DNA of 13,266 nt from NCBI GenBank assembly GCA_938038825.1, contig CALHST010000082.1, positions 1-13,266 on the forward strand, written 5' to 3'. The position numbers and the translations under genes are program-made. This document shows, piece after piece, positions 1-5,696 of the stretch. The notes beneath the pieces are model-generated. The model saw only the letters and a program-made list of their open reading frames with translations, did not search any database and was not told the origin of the DNA. Every line of letters starts with the position of its first letter. Position 1 is the stretch's first letter. Source of the stretch: an uncultured Paracoccaceae bacterium (GTDB lineage: Bacteria > Pseudomonadota > Alphaproteobacteria > Rhodobacterales > Rhodobacteraceae).

Positions 1-838
1 TTCTCCCACGGGTCCTTTGCATCTTGGGCACGCGTATTCGGCGCTTTTGGCATTTGATCAAGCACAGGAAAACAACGGTACGTTTCTGCTTCGGATCGAG
101 GATATTGATCAAAGCCGGTCGCGGCCCGAATGGGTCAGCAAAATATACGAAGATCTAGCCTGGCTTGGTATCACTTGGCCAAGACCGGTGCTGCATCAAG
201 CAGCCCAAATCGACCAATATCATGAAGTATTGAAAACTCTTTGGAAACAGGATCTTCTGTATGTATGCTCATGTAATAGACGCGACATTCGGGATTCTAT
301 TTCGGCGCCTCAAGAAGACATTCAATTTGGCCCAGATGGCATCATCTATCCCGGAATGTGTCGCCACAAGCCGAACAACCGCGCGGGTGACATGCCCCTT
401 TCTGTTCTGCGATTGGACATACAAAAGGCGTTGGAACACATCCAAGGACCTATTGAATTTTTGGAAACTGGGGTCGGCCCAAATGGGGAAACTGGTCTTC
501 AAACGCTGTCGCATAAGCAAATAGTCGACACGATTGGGGACATCGTTTTGGCCCGCAAAGACATGGGAACGTCCTATCACTTATCTGTTGTCGTCGATGA
601 TTACCAACAGCGCATCACGCAGATCACACGCGGTCAGGACTTGTACGACGCAACCTATATCCATGTTATTTTACAGAAACTTATTGGCTATACTTCACCT
701 AAATACTGCCACCACAAATTGATCCGTGACACAGATGGCAAACGGTTAGCTAAAAGACATGACGCCAAAGCCTTGTTCAAATTTCGCGACGATGGATATA
801 GCCCCGATGATATTCGAAAAGTCGTTGGACTGAGCTAA
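1..838 (+). CDS. gluQ: Glutamyl-Q tRNA(Asp) synthetase (GluQRS), 5'-truncated by window edge
   Basis: This is a class I aminoacyl-tRNA synthetase paralogue. Enzymes of this family activate glutamate and attach it to queuosine in the anticodon of tRNA-Asp, in the cytoplasm. The reading frame is open from base 2 and reads SPTGPLHLGHAYSAL, which is the ATP-binding HIGH-type motif that begins a few residues into the family, so the true start lies upstream of the window and the TTG at 17 is not the start. The RIEDID block is at 92-109. A probable zinc site follows: the CSC pair (266-274) and YPGMC (347-361), the C-x-C...Y-x3-C pattern of GluQRS. The KMSKS-like loop reads KRLAKR at 740-757. The protein is short and ends soon after this loop, with no anticodon-binding domain, which separates it from GltX. 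The TAA stop overlaps the TAG of convergent hisI. Family assignment is firm; the activity is inferred. Confidence 0.93.
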   Translation, partial: SPTGPLHLGHAYSALLAFDQAQENNGTFLLRIEDIDQSRSRPEWVSKIYEDLAWLGITWPRPVLHQAAQIDQYHEVLKTLWKQDLLYVCSCNRRDIRDSISAPQEDIQFGPDGIIYPGMCRHKPNNRAGDMPLSVLRLDIQKALEHIQGPIEFLETGVGPNGETGLQTLSHKQIVDTIGDIVLARKDMGTSYHLSVVVDDYQQRITQITRGQDLYDATYIHVILQKLIGYTSPKYCHHKLIRDTDGKRLAKRHDAKALFKFRDDGYSPDDIRKVVGLS

Positions 839-1191
839 GGTTTCGGGATGATTTCCACTTCGGTGCCATCTGTCACGTCCGTGTAAAAGCAATTTCGCCG
901 CCCTGTGTGACACGCGGCCCCAACCTGATGGACACGCAACAGCAAACAATCACGGTCGCAATCCACGCGCATCGACACCAAAGATTGGGTATGCCCGCTG
1001 GTTGCGCCTTTGACCCAATATTCTTGACGAGAGCGGCTCCAATAGGTCACACGCCCCGTATCCAATGTCCGCTGAACGGCCTCTGCATTCATCCAAGCAA
1101 GCATCAAAACGTCACCGTTCTCTGCATCCTGAGTGATCGCAGGCAGCAACCCGTTGTCATTAAACTTTAGTGTTGCTGGGTCAAATTCCAT
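835..1191 (-). CDS. hisI: Phosphoribosyl-AMP cyclohydrolase (HisI)
   Basis: This enzyme opens the adenine ring of phosphoribosyl-AMP, the third step of histidine synthesis, in the cytoplasm. The 118-residue protein is the stand-alone cyclohydrolase, with no fused HisE pyrophosphohydrolase domain. Visible family motifs are LMLAWMN (29-35), TYWSRSRQEYWVKG (49-62) with SGHTQ (65-69), the metal-binding cluster DCDRD (77-81), and ACHTGRRNCFY (93-103). Cys78, Cys94 and Cys101 are the likely zinc ligands. The ATG at 1191 is preceded on the minus strand by AGGGA at suitable spacing. It is separated from the rest of the his pathway here, as often happens in alphaproteobacteria. Its stop overlaps the gluQ stop by 4 bp, and it is divergent from the scaffold-protein gene across a 69-bp gap that must hold both promoters; I could not pick convincing -35/-10 boxes there. 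Confidence 0.95.
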   Translation of the reverse strand: MEFDPATLKFNDNGLLPAITQDAENGDVLMLAWMNAEAVQRTLDTGRVTYWSRSRQEYWVKGATSGHTQSLVSMRVDCDRDCLLLRVHQVGAACHTGRRNCFYTDVTDGTEVEIIPKP

Positions 1192-1260
1192 AACATTTCC
1201 CTATGGTATACAGTGCGTTTATGCCTATTTATACGTTCAGATGGAAATGGGACAGAGACC

Positions 1261-1713
1261 ATGAGTGGCGATAACGATCTGATCAAACTGTACTCTGGGC
1301 GGATACTCGCACTTGCAGCAGATATTCCCCATTTGGGGCGTTTGACGGATCCTGATGCCACGGTCAAAAAACGCTCTCCGGTGTGCGGATCCATTGTGAC
1401 CGTAGACGTCGTTATGGCCGATGGAATAGTTACAGGGTTCGGCCAAGATGTGAAGGCATGCGCCTTAGGTCAAGCCGCTGCCGCTGTTACAGGTGAGGCC
1501 ATCATCGGCCGCACGCCAGCCGAATTGGCAGTTGCACGGGATGCGCTGAAATCCATGCTAAAATCACAAGGGCCCGTACCGGACGCCCCATTTGATGGGT
1601 TCGAAGTTCTTGAACCTGCTCGGGACTTCAAGAACCGGCATGCGTCTATTCTGCTTGCCATCGAAGCCGCCTGCGAAGCGGCCGAACTGGCGCAGCAATC
1701 ACATTGCGCCTAA
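1261..1713 (+). CDS. NifU/IscU-like iron-sulfur cluster scaffold protein, variant active site
   Basis: A 150-residue protein of the IscU/SufU/NifU N-terminal fold, whose members hold a nascent Fe-S cluster on three cysteines. The first two ligands are recognisable: SPVCGS (Cys42) and ACALGQAAA (Cys68). The usual third ligand in a HCS context reads RHAS here (residues 126-129), so Cys is replaced by Ala128, and the conserved Asp after the first Cys (PVCGD) is Ser44. Two extra cysteines (138 and 149) lie at the C-terminus. I chose ATG 1261 because the conserved N-terminus (DLIKLYSGRILALAADIPH) follows it directly; an in-frame ATG at 1213 would add 16 unconserved residues. The ribosome site is weak (GGGACAGAG). 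It is divergent from hisI and 75 bp upstream of the chemotaxis-like gene. Whether it binds a cluster is uncertain; a carrier or regulatory paralogue is possible. Confidence 0.85.
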   Translation: MSGDNDLIKLYSGRILALAADIPHLGRLTDPDATVKKRSPVCGSIVTVDVVMADGIVTGFGQDVKACALGQAAAAVTGEAIIGRTPAELAVARDALKSMLKSQGPVPDAPFDGFEVLEPARDFKNRHASILLAIEAACEAAELAQQSHCA

Positions 1714-1757
1714 CGCAATCAATCTTAGAACAATCGTAGGAATTTTGATTTAGCCCC

Positions 1758-1778
1758 TCCATGTGATGAACACATGGA
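1758..1778 (+). promoter_or_regulatory. Inverted repeat/hairpin overlapping the ribosome binding site of the next gene
   Basis: TCCATGTG and CACATGGA form an 8-bp perfect stem with the 5-base loop ATGAA. The right arm runs into the GGAAGG Shine-Dalgarno (1776-1781) that serves the ATG at 1789, so folding of the mRNA would partly hide the ribosome site. It could equally be a DNA palindrome bound by a regulator. What is seen is the symmetry and its position; the control role is inference. Confidence 0.5.
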
Positions 1779-1788
1779 AGGTTGCTGG

Positions 1789-3183
1789 ATGAGTCTGCAC
1801 GACCCCAACACAGACCCAAAGATCATGTCGCAATTGGCAAGTGCTGCGTCCACTCTGGGGTACGAAATTGTTGATGTCTCTGGGTTCTTTGAGTTGATTG
1901 AAGGACAGGCCAAGGATCAGAAGTCAACAATTGGCACCTTGCGCAATCATGCAGAAACTGTCGAAGACGCCACAAAACACGTGTTGGACGTCAGCGCGAA
2001 GTTGCGTGATGCTTCTGAAAAATGTCTCGAGTCTGCCAGTCAAACTGTACAAAGTGTCATTGAGTCCGACGAAACATCGCGCGAGATGGCAGCATGGGTA
2101 TCGGATCTTTCTGAGCGAACTGAAACTGTCAGTTCTACCTTGAAAGATGTCAGCAAGAACAACACACAAATTGTGTCTATCGCGCGCCATGTGAACACAC
2201 TGGCCATCAACGCCAAGATCGAAGCCGCACGCGCAGGCGACGCAGGACGTGGGTTCAGCGTTGTCGCGGATGCGATTAACGATCTTTCGCAACAGACGAG
2301 CACAGCCGCAGTTCAAATTTCTGACAATGTGAAATCACTGGCGGCGTGGATCATGAGTGTTGCGCAAGACGCAAAAACCGTTACCGAAAATGCGGCAGAG
2401 GTTTTGAAAAACGCTGAAAAGAACGGTGAAAACCTGTTTCAAATGGAACAGTCCCTGAAAGACAGTAACCGACGGGTTGAACAAATTGTTGCCGAAGCTG
2501 AACGTATGCAAGACGCCGTCCATGCGTTTAACCCAAGCCTTACAGGCATTGACCAGGCAGCCAGCATTACAACTGATGGAATCTCGAAAGCAACCAAGCG
2601 GATCAACAAGTTGATCGACACGTCGGAAGCTCTTGTTCAAGCGAATGCCGCACTTGGAAATGCCGGGGAAGATTCAGAGTTCTTTACATTTGTGCAATCG
2701 ACCGCTGCCTCGATTTCCAGCGCGTTTGACGGGGCCATTCGAAGCGGGAAAATTAGCGAACAAGATTTGTTTGATCGCGCCTATGTTCCAATCCCGAATA
2801 CCAACCCTGAACAAGTCATGGCGCGCTTTACGTCCCTGACGGATGCTATTCTGCCCCAGTTTCAGGAACCGGCTTTACAGTTGAGCGACAAGGTCGTGTT
2901 TTGTGCTGCGGTTGATCAAAATGGGTATTTGCCAACCCATAATAAGAAATTCTCCCAACCACAGGGCAGTGATCCAGTGTGGAACACGGCAAACTGCCGC
3001 AATCGCAAAATTTTTGACGACAGGGTTGGCTTGAAAGCGGGTCGCAGCCAAGAGCCGTTCTTGATGCAGGTTTACCGGCGTGACATGGGCGGTGGGCAAT
3101 TTGTCATGATGAAAGACATCTCGGCCCCGATTTATGCCGCAGGACGTCATTGGGGCGGATTACGGTTCGCCGTCAAATATTAG
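1789..3183 (+). CDS. Soluble methyl-accepting chemotaxis-type protein with C-terminal sensor-like domain
   Basis: A 464-residue protein with an MCP signalling domain and no transmembrane segment or signal peptide, so it should be cytoplasmic. Long coiled-coil helices occupy roughly residues 40-290. The hairpin tip that contacts CheA/CheW is at about 126-165, with NTLAINAKIEAARAGDAGRG (136-154) and FSVVAD. From about 325 to the end there is a compact globular domain with conserved-looking blocks: YVPIPNT, FCAAVDQNGYLPTHNKKFSQ, VWNTANCRNR, YRRDMGGG and RHWGG. I read this as a sensor placed after the signalling hairpin, the reverse of the usual order; I recognise this C-terminal block from other alphaproteobacterial MCPs but cannot name a ligand. 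ATG 1789 is preferred over ATG 1774 because GGAAGG sits 7 bases ahead of it. No che genes are in the window, so its partner pathway cannot be inferred. Confidence 0.88.
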   Translation: MSLHDPNTDPKIMSQLASAASTLGYEIVDVSGFFELIEGQAKDQKSTIGTLRNHAETVEDATKHVLDVSAKLRDASEKCLESASQTVQSVIESDETSREMAAWVSDLSERTETVSSTLKDVSKNNTQIVSIARHVNTLAINAKIEAARAGDAGRGFSVVADAINDLSQQTSTAAVQISDNVKSLAAWIMSVAQDAKTVTENAAEVLKNAEKNGENLFQMEQSLKDSNRRVEQIVAEAERMQDAVHAFNPSLTGIDQAASITTDGISKATKRINKLIDTSEALVQANAALGNAGEDSEFFTFVQSTAASISSAFDGAIRSGKISEQDLFDRAYVPIPNTNPEQVMARFTSLTDAILPQFQEPALQLSDKVVFCAAVDQNGYLPTHNKKFSQPQGSDPVWNTANCRNRKIFDDRVGLKAGRSQEPFLMQVYRRDMGGGQFVMMKDISAPIYAAGRHWGGLRFAVKY

Positions 3184-3187
3184 GGGC

Positions 3188-3222
3188 AAAAAAAACGCCG
3201 TATTCCGGCAGGGAATACGGCG
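3188..3222 (-). terminator. Intrinsic terminator, minus-strand polarity
   Basis: CGCCGTATTCC (3196-3206) and GGAATACGGCG (3212-3222) form an 11-bp perfect stem with a 5-base loop. On the minus strand it is followed by eight T (3195-3188). On the plus strand it lies 12 bases after the chemotaxis gene stop but has no T run after it, so it would terminate minus-strand transcripts well and plus-strand ones poorly. A terminator for the 42-residue protein gene already lies at 3310-3332, so this one is either a backup or the end of another minus-strand RNA. Confidence 0.75.
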
Positions 3223-3309
3223 CAAAGTATGCGTTTCTCGTGTGGGACCCAAAGACCGAAAAGACCAAATCGGGAAATTTGGAAGACCGGGGACAGGCAG
3301 TGTCAGGTC

Positions 3310-3332
3310 AAAATAAAACGCTGGGCAGCGTT
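3310..3332 (-). terminator. Intrinsic terminator of the 42-residue protein gene
   Basis: AACGCTG (3317-3323) pairs with CAGCGTT (3326-3332), giving at least a 6-bp stem with a GGGC loop, and the minus strand then reads TTTTATTTT. It lies about 35 bases after the stop of the small minus-strand gene at 3367-3495, the spacing expected for its terminator, and independently supports that gene being real. Confidence 0.7.
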
Positions 3333-3366
3333 CAAAGCGGACTTGGCACGAGAGCGCAGGCAGAGA

Positions 3367-3495
3367 TCAGGACAAAGAAGGAAGATGCAACGCCACAAAC
3401 AAAATCACGCCCAATGCGACAACGCCAAGTGTATCCTGCAACAAGGTTGCTTGGTTTCTTTGGCAGAGCGTTTTGAATTCTGTGATCGTTTTCAT
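3367..3495 (-). CDS. Small 42-residue single-pass membrane protein, possibly SOS-regulated
   Basis: This short gene starts at ATG 3495 and ends at TGA 3367-3369. The start is supported by GAGG 6 bases upstream on the minus strand, and an intrinsic terminator lies about 35 bases downstream. The peptide starts MKTITEFKTLCQRNQATLLQ and has a soluble N-terminal half with Lys2, Lys8 and Arg13. A hydrophobic helix follows (about residues 22-38, LGVVALGVILFVALHL) and the protein ends PSLS. That predicts one inner-membrane helix with the N-terminus inside. It lies 110 bp downstream of recG on the same strand, with no terminator between. Upstream (3552-3566) is a LexA-type GAAC-N7-GAAC element. Size, topology and operator suggest a damage-induced division inhibitor or small toxin of the SidA/TisB kind, but I do not recognise the sequence family, and that role is inference. 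It could also be an ordinary small membrane protein. Confidence 0.7.
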   Translation of the reverse strand: MKTITEFKTLCQRNQATLLQDTLGVVALGVILFVALHLPSLS

Positions 3496-3551
3496 GGTGT
3501 GCCTCGTTTCTTTGTTGCCCCTTTGTTCTCATAACGTGAACAAAAGGTAAA

Positions 3552-3566
3552 GAACTTTTTGAGAAC
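3552..3566 (-). promoter_or_regulatory. Putative LexA (SOS) box, GTTC-N7-GTTC
   Basis: The plus strand reads GAAC TTTTTGA GAAC; on the minus strand this is GTTC-N7-GTTC, the direct-repeat LexA site described for Rhodobacter and other alphaproteobacteria. It lies 57-71 bases upstream of the small membrane protein start codon, a position suited to a promoter operator. Further GAAC copies at 3538, 3573 and 3598 have other spacings. I could not identify a convincing -35/-10 pair around it. Confidence 0.6.
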
Positions 3567-3583
3567 ATATGCGAACTTTTTGA
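3552..3583. repeat. Two copies of an 11-bp direct repeat, 21 bp apart
   Basis: GAACTTTTTGA occurs at 3552-3562 and again at 3573-3583, exactly 21 bp apart, which is two helical turns. The first copy is completed to a GAAC-N7-GAAC site by the next GAAC; the second is followed by CATC and so would be a half site. Same-face spacing suggests two regulator dimers side by side. Confidence 0.7.
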
Positions 3584-3605
3584 CATCAATACCTGTTGAA
3601 CACGT

Positions 3606-5696
3606 CTAACCAACTGAAATTAAACGGATCGCTTGATCCTGGCGCATCAACCATAGAAGCAGGCGCGCAGCCTCCCCACGCGGAGAGCTTAGATCTGGAT
3701 CTTGCGCCAATAAAGCCCGCGCGTCAGATTGCGCAATTTCCATTAAGCCCGCTTGGCGTTCAAGGTCTGCGATTTGAAACTTGGGCAGCCCAGATTGTGC
3801 GGTACCAATCAAATCCCCGGCCCCGCGCATTTCCAGATCGGTTTGCGCAATTTCGAATCCGTCTTCCGTCCGCCGTAAAACTTCCAAGCGCCTGCGCCCT
3901 GTTTCGGACAAGGGTGCCTGATACATTAACAAACACGTCGATGCCGCATCCCCGCGCCCCACGCGCCCTCTAAGTTGATGTAATTGCGCAAGACCAAATG
4001 TTTCCGCACGTTCGATGACCATGATCGTTGCATTTGGCACATTCACCCCAACTTCGATAACCGTCGTTGCCACAAGAACCTTGGTCTCGCCGGTTTGAAA
4101 ACGATGCATCGCGGCATCTTTGTCCGCCGGAGGCATTTGCCCATGCACCAATCCCACGACACCTTCGCCGAGTTTAGCGCGCAAATATTTGAAGCGTTCT
4201 TCGGCCGCCGTTAAATCAACAACTTCGCTTTCTTCGACCAGCGGGCAGACCCAATAACATTGCCGACCTTCTGCAGCCACTGCGCGCAACCGCTCGACCA
4301 CTTCTTCGATCCGGCCTGCGCTGACAAGTGCCGTCGCGATGGGTTTGCGGCCCGCAGGTTTTTCATCCAGTACAGACACATCCATGTCACCATATTGCGC
4401 TAGCGCCAAAGACCGCGGAATCGGCGTCGCAGTCATAACCAAAACGTCTGCCGCCGCGCCTTTGCGCCCAAGTTCCAGCCTTTGGCGCACGCCAAATCGA
4501 TGCTGCTCATCGACAATGGCAAGTCGAAGATCATGAAACACAACGTCTTTTTGAAAAACGGCATGGGTTCCGACCAAAATCTGGATGTCACCCCGTTCCA
4601 ACGCGCCAAGCTTAGCCGTCCGCTCACGGCCCTTGTCCCGTCCCGTTAAAATCTCAAGCACAACGCCGGCGCTTTCGGCCAACGGTTGCAGCCCTTCAAG
4701 ATGTTGGCGCGCAAGAATTTCCGTGGGCGCCATCAGAACGCCCTGCCCGCCAGCTTCTACTGAAACAAGTAACGCCATAAACGCCACCAGCGTTTTTCCA
4801 GCGCCAACATCCCCTTGCAACAAGCGGTTCATGCGCAAATCGGTTCCCATGTCCAGAGCTATTTCGGACACGGCGCGGCGTTGCGCATTGGTGGGGTCAT
4901 AAGGCAATTGCGCCAGAACTTTGGCCTGCAAGTCTCCATTGCCTGCCGAAATCCGACCCGGGCTGCGCTGTTCCTGCAGCCGCGCCAAAGACAAGGTCAA
5001 TTGGTGCGCAAACAACTCATCATACGCCAAACGCGTACGCGCAGGTGCGTCAACCGACATCTCACCCAAACTCTGCGGATTATGCCCAATTTCAATTGCC
5101 GCATTGAAGTCTGGCCAATCCTCTTTTGTCTTCTGCGCGTCATCAATCCACTCGGGCATATCCGGGATCCGCGACAAAGCCCCTGCGACGCCCCGCGCCA
5201 TGACTTTTTGCGTCACGCCTGATGTCAGAGAGTAAACCGGTTCAAATTTCGGAATCTGGTCAGCCTGTTCTTCTGGAACAATATGATCTGGATGAGGCAT
5301 TTGCGCGATGCCATCAAACAGTTCCGCTTTGCCCGAAATCAAACGTTTTTGCCCCGTCGGCAAAAGCTTTTGGATGTAATCCGCGCGCGCATGAAAAAAC
5401 ACCAATTGAAAACTTGTCGCGCTGTCCTGAACGTCCACGCGATACGGTCGCCCTTTGATACGCGCGGGCCGATGGGTTCCCACGGTCACAAGGACCGTGA
5501 TCACACTGGGCAGGCTCGCATTTTGAACACTGTCAACGACAGAGCGATCAATGCCCGAAACAGGCAACGCGAAAATCAAATCTCTTGGTGCTTCGATCCC
5601 CAATCCGCCAAAAGCTTGCGCAGTTTTCGGGCCGATCCCGTCCAAGGTTTCCAGCCCCGCAAACAAGGGAAACAAAAGTGGCGGACGCCCGGTCAT
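3606..5696 (-). CDS. recG: ATP-dependent DNA helicase RecG
   Basis: RecG is a double-stranded DNA translocase that remodels stalled replication forks and branch-migrates Holliday junctions. The 696-residue length is normal for the family. The N-terminal wedge region with a helix-hairpin-helix-like stretch (LDGIGPKTAQAFGGLGI, 18-34) and OB-fold fills roughly residues 1-230. The helicase core follows: Walker A GDVGAGKT (295-302), PTEILARQ (324-331), Walker B DEQH (396-399) in DEQHRFGV, MTATPIPRS (421-429), ATTVIEVGVNVPNA (543-556) and motif VI QLRGRVGRG (574-582). The C-terminal TRG-type region includes DLEMRGAGDLIGTAQSG (620-636). The start ATG overlaps the TGA of ligA as ATGA, implying translational coupling. 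There is no terminator before the small membrane protein gene downstream. Confidence 0.97.
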   Translation of the reverse strand: MTGRPPLLFPLFAGLETLDGIGPKTAQAFGGLGIEAPRDLIFALPVSGIDRSVVDSVQNASLPSVITVLVTVGTHRPARIKGRPYRVDVQDSATSFQLVFFHARADYIQKLLPTGQKRLISGKAELFDGIAQMPHPDHIVPEEQADQIPKFEPVYSLTSGVTQKVMARGVAGALSRIPDMPEWIDDAQKTKEDWPDFNAAIEIGHNPQSLGEMSVDAPARTRLAYDELFAHQLTLSLARLQEQRSPGRISAGNGDLQAKVLAQLPYDPTNAQRRAVSEIALDMGTDLRMNRLLQGDVGAGKTLVAFMALLVSVEAGGQGVLMAPTEILARQHLEGLQPLAESAGVVLEILTGRDKGRERTAKLGALERGDIQILVGTHAVFQKDVVFHDLRLAIVDEQHRFGVRQRLELGRKGAAADVLVMTATPIPRSLALAQYGDMDVSVLDEKPAGRKPIATALVSAGRIEEVVERLRAVAAEGRQCYWVCPLVEESEVVDLTAAEERFKYLRAKLGEGVVGLVHGQMPPADKDAAMHRFQTGETKVLVATTVIEVGVNVPNATIMVIERAETFGLAQLHQLRGRVGRGDAASTCLLMYQAPLSETGRRRLEVLRRTEDGFEIAQTDLEMRGAGDLIGTAQSGLPKFQIADLERQAGLMEIAQSDARALLAQDPDLSSPRGEAARLLLWLMRQDQAIRLISVG

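Noticed and set aside
17..19. TTG at 17 as the start of gluQ
   Set aside because: The codons before it (2-16) encode SPTGP, part of the conserved ATP-binding motif, so the gene simply runs off the window.
3332..3613. A 93-codon minus-strand ORF covering the recG-to-chemoreceptor gap
   Set aside because: It overlaps the small membrane protein gene in another frame, begins inside recG, has no ribosome site, and its composition is not protein-like. The 42-codon frame has a ribosome site, a hydrophobic helix and a terminator.
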